This document shows, piece by piece, positions 11,791 to 24,142 of a stretch of DNA of 64,000 nucleotides. Both the position numbers and the translations under genes were made by a program. The notes below the pieces were generated by a model. It did no database searches and was not told where the DNA came from. It worked only from the letters and a program-made list of their open reading frames with translations. Location of the stretch: positions 1 through 64,000 of the forward strand of contig JACCGJ010014140.1 in the NCBI GenBank assembly GCA_013407085.1. The letters run 5' to 3'. Source of the stretch: Atriophallophorus winterbourni. Taxonomy: Eukaryota > Platyhelminthes > Trematoda > Plagiorchiida > Microphallidae. How positions within the stretch are numbered: the stretch's first letter is position 1; every line of letters starts with the position of its first letter.

Positions 11791-11799
11791 CGCAACTGA

Positions 11800-12260
11800 C
11801 TTCGCTTTGCAACCGCATAACTTCTAGGTTACTGTTTTTTGACATCTCCCAAGCAACAGATATGCCACTCTAAGCCTATTGTTATGATGGGCTTCATCAT
11901 TCCAGCGCGCCACTCCATGGACAAGCCAGCCGGTTATTTCACTTCGTGAATAAGGTACTATATTGTAAACGCACCATAATCGTTACAAATGAGCTAGCAT
12001 CAATATTTATCATGAGTCATTATCGCTGGTCCTAACACCCGGTTGCAGACGTCCAGCAACACGATGCTGCCACTAAATTTGAGCAATCAAACGCAGGTCA
12101 AACAAAATTTTGGTGAATATTTTTCTCGTGTGGACCAGGTTTCGTAACCACAGAGAAGCATTGCAAACACGACTGACTTTGCTAACAAACTCTGCTCCCG
12201 CTTTGCGTACACGCTCTGAGATCTCGTCCTCAACACCAACCTAGCAGAGATACACACAAC
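11800..12260 (-). mobile_element. RTE-like LINE, degraded RT C-terminus
   Basis: It is similar over its length to 14560-15040 on the same strand. It includes a LLCGYETWSTRE segment (the LYGCETW landmark of RTE-type LINEs) and a CKRVLG-like segment. Multiple frameshifts. Confidence 0.65.
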
Positions 12261-12731
12261 AAGCGGTTTGTTATATGCATTTGAATATTTTGCTTGCTGT
12301 TGTCCTTTCTGTGCTCTTTCTTTTTTGTTTATCAAGCTTCATGTTGTTTGCTAGTATACCTAGCTCTAGCGCTGCGCTTGATGGTGACGATATCTTCAAT
12401 GGCTTCACTTTTACTTGCAACATGGTTAATTGATAATCTCCCCCTGTCGATGCTGACCGACGGTCCAAAATGCCTTATAAATAAACTCATTGCTTGCGAA
12501 CCACAGTTCTCTCGAATTTACGTACCACTGCCCCAACTAAACCCTAGGGTGAATTAGCCCAATTTCACCTTTATTAAAGTGCGCTATTCTACTCAGTTGC
12601 TTAAAAATGGTATGTTCGATGTCCCACATCGTTACGTTTATATTGTTTGATTCTTGTATTTATTTTAATAATTTTTTATGGATCATTACAGCTCAGGAAA
12701 TTATTATCCTTCTCACATCGTACTTAACACA

Positions 12732-15700
12732 ATGTGGTTCTGCTTAGTACATACCTCCCTCGTTTGTCTTTTGATCATTTCTGCGTCATCTGCAACCACA
12801 AATAAACAAAAGTCTCACATTTTAAACCAGGTAAGGCGTGATAAAACTATTTCATTGATCTAAATTCTCACAAACTTTTTCGACTACCCTTGTTATTTCT
12901 TTCATGAAATTATTTTCGCAGAACGATCTTAGTGATTCTCCTCATGAGGTCGATGGTTCGCATAATCCTAGGTACGACCAGGAGGCTGTATTCGGGAAGC
13001 GTTCTAAACGTCTAGAAGAACTGAGCCCCGAAGACGGTTTAAATAAGCTCCGGTGAGTTGTAACCTTTCACTCGCGGTCGTTTATCACAGCAACGAGCTT
13101 CTGTTCCGTAACGTTATCGCGTTTTTGTTTGTTTGAAGAGCGGTTTTTCGCAAAATGGACGGTGATCATGATGGCTATGTGACGCAGGATGAATTGCGCG
13201 TCTGGTTACGTAAGGTCCAAGATGAACTCGGGCTGGTTGATGCGAAATATGTTTGGGAAGAACATGACTTGGCGCCAAACGAGAATCTCACATGGCATGC
13301 ATACAGCAACCAGGCGGTTGAAAAAGATGGGATTTATGGTGGTAAGCCTGGTTTGATCCAATTTCCAAGTTGCATGAAATTATTATCACGAGGTTAGCTG
13401 GTAACCAAATACGTATAAATAAATAAGCAGGTGAATCATGCATGTAAAGATATAGATAGCTATTTTTTAGTTCCCATAGATGGAGTTTCCTTTTTTAAGT
13501 TTATTTGTTTCAAAAAGTTATGACACGCATGACAAATTACATTGGAACCACAGACTTTGGTTTACTCATATCACGCTGGGTTTTGGAACTTGTTCGGTGT
13601 GTTTTTGGCCTTACTCTACTAAACCAATCATCATCATCATGAAACATAAGTCTAGAGCCAGACAAAGGGTTACAAATGCTGTCATAGCCGGGGTGGCAAT
13701 GGGGATAAACTCCCACTGTTTATAAAATGCTCCTATATGGCGCGCGTCTCAAATAGCCTATGGCAACCAAGTCCAGCTTCTGGCCTGCACAAGTGGCGCC
13801 CCGATCCCGGCGGAACTGCTTCTACCTACAGGAGAAGGGGCGAGGGCGAGTGACTGGCGCCTGAAAACCAGTTTACTTCGGGCAGGTGGAGCTCGTTAGC
13901 CTGTGAGGGCATTTCATCTAAGGGAAGGAAAACCTTGATTTTCAACCTCCGCTGCCTTGCGGGATACCCGATCGCGGGAAAGTTTTCGGGAGAAAACACT
14001 GAGAAAAAATCTGGAGCAGAGTCTCGTAGACGGTTAGTTGGTGCACACCAACTGTGTGTATGTGTATGACTATCATACATCATACATACACACGCAACAT
14101 CACATTCTGTACGTTGGCTCTATTAGCTTCGGGTTGCTTGTTTAGTCGATGGCCACATAGAGGGTCAGATAATACTTTACGCTCATCATCATTATCATGA
14201 AGCCCAAATCCGGAGCCAGACAAAGTGCCATGCAATATGAATCAGGAAAAGCAGATAAGCAAGCGCGTGGAAAAGGGAAAGCAGGCAAGCGGAATACGCA
14301 AAAGCAAATGCACAAAAAGCAGCTTGTTTTTGTAGTTTCACTGCATGTGATTTTTTGTTTTTTGTTTTGTTTTTGTTTTTTGTGTTTTTATGTAAAATAA
14401 TACCGAATAAAAAATTATGACACACATAATAAAATACACTGGCGCCACTGACTTCGGTTTGTAGCCATATCGCGTAAGGTTTCCAGCCAACTATTAGGTG
14501 GAGCTTTTGGACCCCACCCAGGCAAACGAATACGCCCAACTGAGCCTAGCGCTACGGTGAGTTTCTTCATCCCAACGCGCCACGTCATGGACTGGCCACC
14601 CGATCTTTTCTCCCAGCTTCTGTCAGGCTCTGCGAATAAGGCGCGGTACGGTAAACGGTGAGTAGGCATTCTTAATACATGTCCCAACCATCGCAAGCGA
14701 GCAAGCATCAGCATTTCTCTCAGTCCGTGGCCACCTGGTCCTAACACCCGCTTGCAGACATCTATATTTGTAACACGATGCTGCCACCGAATGCGAGCAA
14801 TTCTACGCAGGCAACGGGTATCAAAAACAGAAAGCCGACGGACATCTTCCGCTCGGATAGACCAGGTTTCGCAGCCATAAAGGAGTGTAGCACGCACCAC
14901 TGCGTTGTACACTCGGCCTTTAGTATGGAGTGAAACATCGCGTCGACGCCACAGGTGGCGAAGGTTAGCAAACGCTGCACCCGCTTTGCGAACACGATGT
15001 GAGATCTCGTCCTCGACACAACCGCCAGCGGAGATACAACTGCCAAGGTAAACAAAGCTGTCGACCAATTCAAGATTGACATCGCACACAGTTAGGTTTG
15101 GAAGAGAGCCGCTCCAATCCTGGGTAAGTGTTTTACACTTTTTAGGCGCAAAGCACATGCCATACCTTGAAGCTTCAAGTGCCAGGCGGTCCAGGGCTTG
15201 TTGCATTATAGGAGGGTCATCTCCCAGAAGTACGATGTCATCCTTTTTACCGATAGCAAGTATTAATTGCTCAACTGATATAGAACTATGAGAAAATGAA
15301 ATCGTAAAAACAACGGGGAAGGGTGGGACTTAACCAGCTTCAGAATCTATAGAACAGTAAGCATGAATTCCCTATACCTCGGATGGAACGTGCATTTAAT
15401 CAAGTTTCGTTAACAAGTAGAGCGATATTTACACAACAGCTTTCTTGCGATTTTCGTTGCTATGCATCCTCGTTAGTTCACTTGACGCCACACATAATTA
15501 AACAAACAATGAGAACATGCTTTCTGCTAGACCGCCATATCGCCCTCACCATTCCACATTCTTAGTCTGTTAATATTCGTATCTTCTAGTTACGCCAACA
15601 AATCTTGAATCGAATCGGAGGCAAACCAATGCCCCATCGTTTTAATGCTTTGGAGATCCTCTCCCTCGAATGTCTAACCAACAGTTTCTTTCATATTGTC

Positions 15701-18700
15701 GTAGACGAAGACAAGTTGGAACAAGATTTACACCTGGCGAGAGACAAAGTTCGTTGGGCACTTGCCGATGGTGATAACGATGGCGCTTTGAACATGAACG
15801 AGGCGATCGTCTTCTTCAACCCGGAAAGCTTCCCGCAAATGCAGGATATCCTCGTTCAGGTTCGTTGTTCACCGTTGCTATCTTGCTTGTTTATATCTCT
15901 GTGGCGTTCTGGCAACCATGATACTTTCTAGTCTAAAACTGACACTTCATTGTGATTCATTCCGTGCTTGCACGGATGTGCAATCGTGTAGTACTTTGTG
16001 CTGTGCGGCTAACACCGTGCTAAATTGATTGGCCAGAGGTAGTGAGCTGCATGCTAAAACAAACTGTAGTCTCACTACTATTTCCTGTTCTTTTTTCTTC
16101 CTCATATCTGTCTAGGCCTGGGCAACCTGACAGTATCTTAGCTCACGTGCAGTCTCTGACTGTGCGGCACTTTGCCTGGATCAGGCTTGTGCTTTTATAC
16201 CATGCCATTCCCTGCCTTAAAATGAGTGGTTATCTCATCTTTTGGACCCTTATATCCGGAACAATGTACTCAAAAATCCTAGGTTTTAATTCAGCTTGTT
16301 TCCCGTGACCGAATGTGCTGATTTCGAACATTAATCACAACTTCCATGACCCTATTTCACTAGGGCAGAGCAGAAATCACCTTGGGTTACATCCAGCATG
16401 GCTTTATTAAGGTACCGAGCCTCTTGAGTCTCCCCGCCGTTACCCGTTTTATTTGTCTACGCCTGAGCAATCTGACAGTAGCAGAGCATACTGCAGTTTT
16501 ATTCTGTGCGGTACTTCGCCGGAAGCCAGGATCGTGATGTAATGCTGAGTCTCAGTGTGATTAGCGTAACGTCTTGTAGTGACTACATTGCAACCTCATT
16601 ATGTAGGTTGCCACTCGCTACAAGTTGGTGCGACCACCGTTTTACTCTTTTATCACTCGGGAGCGTTGTATCCAATTCATCTAAGTTGCATTCGTGTTTC
16701 CCTTCTGTTATACTTCATTACCTGCGACGTACTCATCTGATGATACACAAACGGAATCGTCTCAGCCCACGCGCCATCTGCCGTTACGTAAATTTTCAAA
16801 ACCCGATTTTGCCCCACCAGTTCGTCACCCCATGAACTGATTCTTAACCCGCGTTGCCAAATTTTGTTCGCGTTTAATTTTCATCTGTAGGGATCTATGC
16901 ATAGATACGCAATCGTGCAGTATTTCTGTGCTGTCTATGTCAAATCACTTGTACCGAGTTACCTACGATATGCTATGCTATGGTATGAAAACACAAGCCT
17001 GATCCAGGTAAAGTGCTGCACATGGGCTAAGAAACTGTCAGGTTACCCAGGCCTAGACAGATATGAGGGGGGAAATAGAATGGTAGTGAGACTCTAGTGT
17101 GTTTCAGCATGCAGCTCACTAACGTTGGCCAATCAATTTAGCACGGTGTTAGCCGCACAGCACAGAAATGCTGCACGATTGCACATCCGTGCACGAAAAC
17201 AAGCTAGACTCTCACTGCTGTTTTTTGTTTCTCATATGTGCACGTATGTACAATCATGAAGTACTTCTGTGCTGTGCAGCTAAAACCGTGCTAAATTGAT
17301 TTGCGATCGTTATTTAGCTGCATGCGGATTCACGTTGAAGTCTCACTGCCATTACTATTTTCATTCGGTCTGAGCAACCTGACTGTATCGTAGTCCATGT
17401 GCTGGCTCCCGCTGTACGCCACTTTGCCTGGATCAGACTTGTGATTTCATACATACATACACTACCACAAAAAGCGACGTCAGTGATATAACCGCTCATT
17501 TTCCTAGCATATGTTGTAGATAGTTAAAGAATCCATCGCATGCGCTCATCCGATTAGCGGCACTCGCAAAAATGTTGGTTTTCAAAACATGACTATCCAA
17601 TAATCCGTCTTATTTGAATTCATTCCTTTTTGCTCCTCGTAGGAAACGATAGACGATATGGACAAAAACAAGGACGGATTTATTGACGTAGACGAGTACA
17701 TTGGTACGTTGTTTCTAATTCACCTAAATTTTAACACGCACCCTTTATCGATTTATGTACCTGTGTGATGTAACGTTTCCGAGTTCGTCTCTTTCCTAAT
17801 ACCGTGTCCAAGAAGTCGGATTTTGATCACATTTACAGGTCGTGGGACTGTAGTTGAAGTGATCCCTTTTCTTGTCCAAGTCCACTTGATTCGCACTCCC
17901 GGTGTTTATTGACTCTGAATGTTGTAACCTACTTTAGGACTCAGTGGTAAATTTTTCTTGTCTATGTCAATGTTAGTGGCGGGGAATATTTCTTATGAGG
18001 ATTGAATGCCCTAGAGATACTCTTTTGTAGACGCCTCTTTATCCTTTCATAAAGCTTGATTGCATGTATGTTTTACCCGAGGTGTAAGCATTTCATCCCA
18101 GTTGGTCACCGGGCTAAATTAATTCGCCACCGATTCCGAGCTGCACGCGAAAACACGCTGGAATGTCTCACTACCATTTTCTCTGTTGAGGCCTGGGCAA
18201 TCTGCCATCATCTTGGCCCACGTGCAGTCTCTGACTGTGCCGCACTTTGCCTGGATCCTGGATTGTGTTTTCATGCATCATGCATACATCCTAGTTTGTC
18301 TGTCTACAACAAAGATTCCTTAGATCGTAATTTTGTTCAAATGTCCCGGGCCGTGAACTCGCCCCGATCTTGCCAGTCAAACTCCATTTTCGTTTCGCTC
18401 TCCACTGAGCCCGCCACCCATCTGCTTTGCAATCTGCTGCAAATACATATATTCACCCAGGACTTTCCCTACATATTAACTGAGATTTCCCAGAGGAAAC
18501 AACGTATTCTGACTTTCTTTAACCAGACTTTTTGTCATTCACTTCTGACATGGATGACGCTGATGATGACAGTAAGTTTGAAATGAACCGCACCTTATCA
18601 TCTATTGACCCGTTTCTCGTTAACCAGCCCAGTTTTACCGTCCGATCATTCGCTCTGACTGCATTGTTCACTTTCAATTCAGCTGACATCTGGCAACCTT

Positions 18701-21445
18701 CGGCGGAAGAACCCAACGAACCGGATTGGGTGAGCAGCGAGCGGGAAGATTTCGCCAAACTACGCGATTTGAACAAAGACGGCCAGCTGGATCGTGAGGA
18801 GATCCGACACTGGCGTTTCTTGTCATCGCCCAATGCGATTGAACAAGAAATGGAACATTTGTTCCAGCACTGTGACCTTGATCGCGTAAGCTGCCACCGT
18901 TGTTTGGGCTTGTCACTCACTTATTCTCTGTTTTCTTACATTGGATATCGGTACCGGGCTTATGGGATGAATTTGTACTTCCTTGTGGTACTGATGGCAG
19001 GTTCTGTTTCCCGACAGCCATTTTTAATTATGTTGTAGTACTGTAGTGCTCTGCTGTTGTGTGCGCCTCTCTCATGAAATGCGCCTGTGTATCGAAACCA
19101 GTACTGCGCTACCCGGATCTATAGAGTTACAGCAATACTACACACTTCGTGTGTAGTACCCTCCTGAGTTGATCGTCATCTGCAATGGGGTGTATGGGAG
19201 AACAATTCCCGCCGCGATTATCCCAAGGTCCAGACAACCTGAGAATATCTTAGTCTTAACTTACGCTAGCTTTAAGCTTTCCTACGTCATACATAATTTC
19301 ATACACACGTAAATACAACGACATATGAATGCATGTTTACATACATACATGCATACCTACTGGCTGGCTTCAGGGGTGAATTAGCCAGCTCCATTGATGT
19401 CTCGAATCACGCAAGCCCACGCTCCTCGATCGGAGGCGAGATCGTTGCAGATCTTAATCCAATCTCGTTCCCACCTGCGAACGCCGTAGACGGTACGCAG
19501 TCCCAAGGGGTCTACATCCTTCTTCATAGTCGACAGCCAGGTATCACTTGGCCGCCTTGTCGACGACGCCGCGTACGAATGGGTTTGACGAGTTTAGGAC
19601 AAGTTTTGTGAGCGCTGACTTTGTCTTTCGGAGGACGTTGCCAAACCACTGTAGTCTTCGACGTTGGATGTAAACGGAAAGCGGTAATTTGTGTCGCGCT
19701 CGAATGGCAGTGTTAGATACTCGGTCAGTATATCGGATACCCAAGATTACCCTAAGGCACCAATGGTCGAACGCATCTAAAGATCGTACATCCTGTGACC
19801 TCAGCGGCCACGTCTCGTATCCATAAAGCAGCAGATCGCTGCTTGATAATGAATGTTCGACAGTTTTTTTAGTTGGAACATGATCTTGTGGATTCTGGTC
19901 TTCCTTGGGGTACGCTTTTAACGCACATAACGGGAACGCCGTAGCAGAGTGCTGAGGCATATATTGAGACATTTTCATAAAGTTTCTTGGGAATAGTATA
20001 CAAGTGATGTCCCCAGCACCACTTGGCGTTTGTTCCAGTACCCCTCTCTAGCCTTTGCACAACCAAGTGCAACCTACAGGGCAACAGGGAGTTAACAGAT
20101 TAAAAGCGCTGTGCGTCAGTTATCCGCCTACGGGACTTTGCTCAGGGTTTTCTCCCGTAGCCTTTCCCACAACCGGGTAACCCACAGGGCAGTGGGGGTT
20201 TGGAGTCAGGGTTTTCCTTCACTAGATGGACTACCGGTGGCTGACGAGCTCCATCTATCCGGAGCAAACTGGTTTCAAGGCGCCAATCACCTACCTTTGC
20301 CCCTTCTACTGTCAGTAAGAGCAGTTCCACCGGGTTTGTGGAAGCCACTCGTGCGGGCCCAAGTTAGACTTGGTTGTCAGAGGCTATTTGAGACGCACGC
20401 CACGTGGCAGCATTTTATAGATAGTATAGGCTCATTCCTACTACCACCAGCGGCTGTAACAACCTTGGAAACATACATACATGCAAGCATACACATACAT
20501 ACATGCATACATACATACTTACTTACTTACATACATACTTTCATACATATTTACATACATACATACACACATACATACATACATACATACATACATACAT
20601 ACATACATACATACATACATACATACATACGTACATACATAGATACATACATATACACACACATACATACATAGATACATACATACATACATACATAGAT
20701 ACATACATACATACATACAAACATACATACACATACATACATACACATACATACATACATGCATACTTACATACATACATGCATACACACACATACATAC
20801 ATGCATACATACATACATAGATACATTCATACAAACATACATACTTACTTACATACATACACATACATACATACATACATACACATACATACATACATAT
20901 ACATACATACATGCACACATACATATACATACATACATAATCACGTACGTGCACACGCATATTATATACGTACGTACGTACCCGGGTGTAAGGTTGGCAC
21001 CGACATTTTCTTTGGAGATAACTGACAAACATGTTGAACATATGTGCAATCATGCACTTCTGTGTTGTGCAGTAACCGTGCTAAAATTATTTTCCATCGG
21101 TATTAAGCGGAAACACGCTGGTGTCGCACTGCCAATTTCCTTTATATCTGACCAGGCCTGGACAACCTAACAGTATCTTTACCCACGCGCAGTCTTTGCT
21201 TGATTCTTGCCAGGGCAGTAAGAACTAAGCGCCACTCATGTGTGCCCAGTGTTTCTGATTTTGGATGATGAAAATCGACATTCTGGTCACATCTACTCCA
21301 CATTCGTGTTATGCTACATCGATTGTTTCCCATCCTGCAGGATATGCGCCTCACCGAAGAAGAAGTGGTACTCCAGTACGATTTATTTGTGGGCAGCGTG
21401 GCCACCAATTACGGACAAGTGCTTGTCAACCATGATGAACTCTAA
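12732..21445 (+). CDS. calumenin/reticulocalbin-like (CREC) EF-hand protein, 7 exons
   Basis: The exons I infer are 12732-12830, 12922-13052, 13139-13341, 15705-15859, 17643-17703, 18683-18885 and 21341-21445. All have GT-AG borders and compatible phases, giving 318 residues, close to the usual ~315 of calumenin. Residues 1-19 form a signal peptide ([20 protein letters not shown]). EF-hand loops start at residues 84 ([12 protein letters not shown]), 120 ([12 protein letters not shown], degenerate, no final Glu), 166 ([12 protein letters not shown]), 203 ([12 protein letters not shown]), 245 ([12 protein letters not shown]) and 281 ([12 protein letters not shown], Met for the usual Gly). The protein ends HDEL, an ER retrieval signal. 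CREC proteins bind calcium with low affinity in the secretory pathway and act with chaperones and exported clients. I chose the Met at 12732 over 12678 because it places the hydrophobic segment at the N-terminus. The introns carry LINE, R230 and microsatellite insertions. Calumenin versus reticulocalbin cannot be decided here; HDEL slightly favours reticulocalbin. Confidence 0.93.
13480..13690 (-). mobile_element. RTE-like LINE 3' UTR fragment (CREC intron 3)
   Basis: It resembles the 3' UTR of the element at 14188-14470, including the ACTTTGGTTT region and the terminal ATCATCATCATCATGAA run (13629-13645). There is no coding content. Confidence 0.5.
13750..14010 (-). repeat. ~250-bp dispersed repeat, also at 20130-20400 in inverse orientation
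   Basis: The reverse complement of this block matches 20130-20400 closely: the GTTTTCCTTC, ACGAGCTCCA, AACTGGTTT, GCGCCA and GCAGTTCC landmarks occur in the same order. It lies beside RTE-like LINE sequence in both places, so it may be that element's 5' region or a separate short element. Non-coding as far as I can see. Confidence 0.6.
14188..15290 (-). mobile_element. RTE-like LINE, 3' third with 263-residue open frame
   Basis: The minus-strand frame 15206-14415 is open for 263 residues and reads as the RT thumb and C-terminal part. Landmarks are [58 protein letters not shown] and [12 protein letters not shown]. This is the RTE-type tail. The catalytic RT domain and endonuclease are missing, so it is 5'-truncated near 15290. 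A GT/TTTTG-rich 3' UTR and a terminal TGATGA-type microsatellite at 14188-14200 complete the 3' end. It lies in intron 3 of the CREC gene, antisense to it. The open frame suggests a fairly recent insertion. Confidence 0.85.
15967..16206 (+). repeat. R230 copy 2 (CREC intron 4)
   Basis: Nearly full-length copy starting TGCACGGATGTGCAATCGTG and ending with GCCTGGATCAGGCTTGTG plus a TATACC tail. It is close to the copies at 61350 and 63645. Confidence 0.8.
16440..16560 (+). repeat. R230 partial copy 3
   Basis: Only the central and 3' portions are recognisable (CTGAGCAATCTGACAGTAGC and GTGCGGTACTTCGCCGGAAG). Confidence 0.5.
16890..17197 (-). repeat. R230 copy 4, minus, with a small plus-strand fragment at its left
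   Basis: 16975-17197 is a full minus-strand copy ending GCACGATTGCACATCCGTGC. 16890-16960 is a short plus-strand 5' fragment. The two together form a head-to-head arrangement. Confidence 0.7.
17198..17465 (+). repeat. R230 copy 5
   Basis: A diverged plus-strand copy from about 17238, preceded by a 40-bp partial. It ends with ATACATACATACAC, again showing the CATA-type tail. Confidence 0.65.
18085..18290 (+). repeat. R230 copy 6 (CREC intron 5)
   Basis: The plus-strand copy lacks the first ~30 bp. Central CTGAGGCC-like and terminal GCCTGGATCCTGGATTGTG portions are visible. Confidence 0.6.
19330..19990 (-). mobile_element. RTE-like LINE, RT C-terminus (CREC intron 6)
   Basis: Minus-strand landmarks are [35 protein letters not shown] and [14 protein letters not shown]. 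Further down, in a shifted frame, a [24 protein letters not shown] end leads into short CATA repeats at 19340-19360. It is a different subfamily from 14188-15290, 5'-truncated and frameshifted. Confidence 0.75.
20130..20400 (+). repeat. ~250-bp dispersed repeat, inverse partner of 13750-14010
   Basis: It shares ordered landmarks with the reverse complement of 13750-14010. It lies just upstream of the CATA microsatellite. Confidence 0.6.
20470..20975. repeat. (CATA)n microsatellite, ~500 bp
   Basis: Long array of CATA units with interspersed CACA, GATA and CTTA variants. The right end turns into ACGTACGTACGTACC. It lies in the last intron of the CREC gene. Long reading frames in it on both strands (His-Thr-Tyr-Ile or Met-Tyr-Val-Cys repeats) are by-products of the repeat. 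Confidence 0.95.
21030..21215 (+). repeat. R230 copy 7 (CREC intron 6)
   Basis: Diverged plus-strand copy starting near the ATGTGCAATCATGCACTTCT segment. It includes GACCAGGCCTGGACAACCTA. Confidence 0.6.
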
Positions 21446-21566
21446 GCGTCCCATCACACACACACGCGTTCCCTCCGCGATCTCCTCTCTCTTTTTTTGA
21501 ATCTCGGCGACGGTCGGTAGCTAGTTTTGTACTCATTTGGCGTGAGATGGTTGTTTTGCTCGGTCG

Positions 21567-21572
21567 AATAAA
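21567..21572 (+). terminator. AATAAA polyadenylation signal of the CREC gene
   Basis: The canonical hexamer lies about 122 bases after the TAA at 21443-21445, a plausible end for a short 3' UTR. Confidence 0.75.
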
Positions 21573-21689
21573 CGTTTAAATCCTACCCCTGTCGTGTTTT
21601 ATTGTTTTCTCAAAATTTACCGCTTTTCAGTAGGGTATATTGGGTTATATTGTTTAAAATGTGGCTGGTATTGTTACTGCGCCATCGGA

Positions 21690-22190
21690 TGGGTATATAT
21701 GTATAAAATTGCAAGCCTGATCCAAGCAAATGGCCGCAAAGATATAGACTGCATGTGTGCTAAGATACTGTCAGGTTGCCCAGGGGTCGACAGGTAAAAA
21801 TGTTTGTATGTACGAATTCACAACCGTGATACAGACAAAAAATGCCACATAGTTAGAAACCTCATGTGGGCTAAGATATTGTCAGTTTTCCTAGGCTTAG
21901 AGAGATGCTAATGTGTGAAATCACAAGCTTTATCTAAGAATACTGGTGTGCAGTCATAGGTTGCAAGTGGGGTAACATACTAGCACGTTGCCCAGGACTA
22001 GAAAGATGTGAGATATCAACTAACAAATTGCAATGCGACTCCAGCGTGTTTCTGCATGCAGCTCACTACCGGTAGCGAATCAATTTAGCACGGTGTTAGC
22101 AGCACAGAAGTATTGCGCGATAATGTCATGTTGTCCAGGCGTAGACAGATATAAGGTGAGTGGCATGTTTCCACATACAGCTAACTACCA
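21690..22190 (-). repeat. cluster of minus-strand R230 fragments
   Basis: At least three partial minus-strand copies in a row: about 21698-21800, 21815-21905 and 21910-22115, with a small further piece at 22118-22190. Each carries the reverse of the GGGCAACCTGACAGTATCTT segment. They look like nested or serial insertions downstream of the CREC gene. Confidence 0.6.
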
Positions 22191-22600
22191 GTGGGAGTTC
22201 ATTCTCAGTTCAGTGATGCTTCATCAAGAACTCTGTGTATATTTCTATGCGTATAGTGTTGCTAAAGCTCTTTTTTTCGACAATTAATTTTAAAATTAGG
22301 AACGTTTGAAAGTCTATTTAACCGATCCAGGAACGGGTATTGATATCCCAAACCGCTACTTTTCAGCTAACATTCTTTTTCTGATGAACTAAAATTTGAT
22401 GATAAAATTTTCAGTGAAATGTTTCTTGGTTAAAATTATCGTGCACAACTTTTTTGTCTTTTAGCCTTCATTAGTTAATTACCATTTTAATTGCTGCGTA
22501 TAGATGCAGATAGGCTCTCATACAGAATCTTTGGTTTTATTCAGCACCAGTCTACCGGTAGATTGTCGCTTAGAACAGATTATCGTTTCAGCAATTGATT
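22191..22600. other. unassigned AT-rich stretch
   Basis: No coding potential or repeat was recognised. Confidence 0.35.
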
Positions 22601-22609
22601 GGAATATGT

Positions 22610-22705
22610 TTGGGACCGATCGTGTATTCATAATGCAAAGGAATTTGTGTGCAACCCAAAAACTACTCTAACCGATTGCACACAAATTCCTTTGCATTAG
22701 ATTAT
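22610..22705. repeat. perfect 24-bp inverted repeat from PLE terminal sequence
   Basis: The arms at 22631-22654 and 22676-22699 are exact reverse complements, separated by 21 bases. The sequence (GATTGCACACAAATTCCTTT on one arm) equals the end of the Penelope-like copies at 24460, 42640 and 48150. Two PLE ends have therefore come together head-to-head, forming a strong hairpin. Confidence 0.75.
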
Positions 22706-23360
22706 CGTTTCGTCGTATTGTGAGTAGCACTATACATTGATCATTTTCAGAAGCCCCCTGCCGGTAAAGCGACATTTGAGAGTAAATGATTTTCTTTGAA
22801 AACTACTCATCAGTAGCATATGTTTTTAAATATTCTACCTGAACCATCTCATCTGTGAGTGTCTACCTCCGTGTAGCTAATTTACTTATTTGATTTAGGA
22901 ATCTGTTCCAGACCGTCCAACATGCGGTAATCTCGACTACGTCTTCCGGCTTGACTTGGCGCGATTGTGTAATGATTTTAATGAAAGATTCTCAAATATG
23001 CCAGTTCGTTGCTTAGCATTTTTTGTCAATCTACTCGTAAAAAATCTGCTTTCGTTGAGGAGCTTGATTGAGCATATTTCTTGACATCAGTCCGTTTCTT
23101 CGCAAAAGATCAAGTGTGTTTAACGACCGGCGAGGTCATGATCACTGCTTTCAAGCAAAATTGAACTTACACGTCTGTGAATTTCTTCAATAGTCGTAAT
23201 ATCTTTCGATGCCTTCTTTTTATCAATTCAGGTTATCGATGCGTTATTAGTATGAGTTTCGGTGCGTCATGTTGAAAATCTCTAATTATACGTACACCAC
23301 TGGTACAATAGCATGCATCATGTTCGTCCATCTTTGATGCACTAGGGTCTACCATAGTGC
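22706..23360. other. unassigned stretch
   Basis: No RT or other domain was recognised, although a PLE remnant follows. Confidence 0.35.
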
Positions 23361-23887
23361 ATCTTAATGATAAGATACCTTTTACAAGCATCTACAGAAT
23401 CCTATGTAATGGTTGCCCTGGTGTTTATATAGGACTGACTTCCAGCTAACTTTATACCGGAATCGAGGAACAGTCGTGTCAAAGGGCAGCCCCGAGATGC
23501 GGGAGAATATGAACCCCTGATTCGTAATTCAGCCTTGGTGGAGCACGTTTTAGATATTGGCCACAATGTCGATCTAGACAATGTGGAAGTATTAAACCGT
23601 ATGGCGAACGCCTACAAGAGGACGCGGTCGAAATTTCTAAGGCAGGTCAACTGACAGTCAATAATTTAGTTGGAGCAGAAATCTCCACAATCTGGCCCTC
23701 AGCATTGATGCGAACGTAAATAGTTCTTTTCCTTCACCAATCGTTTAACCTTAACCCCATTATATAGGGTTCGTACAACGAACCACGATGTTCAGACACA
23801 GAATAACAAAGTGATTCTTGGTCAAGCACTCAAGGCGCTTACGGATGACCAAAGTAATGTGTTGCTCACATCTCAATCCCTTACACA

Positions 23888-23925
23888 CCACTACCGGTTT
23901 CTGGCTGTTTGCCGTCGTCAGGTGG
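23888..23925 (-). ncRNA. type-B hammerhead ribozyme core
   Basis: Minus strand, in order: CCAC (stem I), CTGACGA (core, position 7 is variable in hammerheads), CGGC-AAACA-GCCA (stem II of three pairs plus a C/A mismatch), GAAA, a 2-3 bp stem III within ACCGGT, the site GGTA (the UH rule allows UA), then GTGG closing stem I with four pairs. Activity is not proven. Confidence 0.65.
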
Positions 23926-24104
23926 AGACAGTAAGATCAGGTTCCATAAGCGCCTCGAGTGCTTGACCAAGAATCACTTTGTGATTCTGTGTCTGAACAT
24001 CGTGGTTCGTTGTACGAACCCTATATAACAGTTGGCATACAAGTATAATCTTGTTTACCTTTAATCCCCTGTTTCAAGGCTCACTGAACCTGATCTTACT
24101 GTCT

Positions 24105-24142
24105 CCACCTGACGACGGCAAACAGCCAGAAACCGGTAGTAG
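24105..24142 (+). ncRNA. type-B hammerhead ribozyme core
   Basis: The plus-strand partner of 23888-23925, with the same core. Stem I has one mismatch (CCAC against GTAG), so it is slightly weaker. Confidence 0.6.

Noticed and set aside
20503..21053. Long open frames of up to 170 codons on both strands
   Set aside because: They are translations of the CATA microsatellite (repeating His-Thr-Tyr-Ile or Met-Tyr-Val-Cys) and have no other support.
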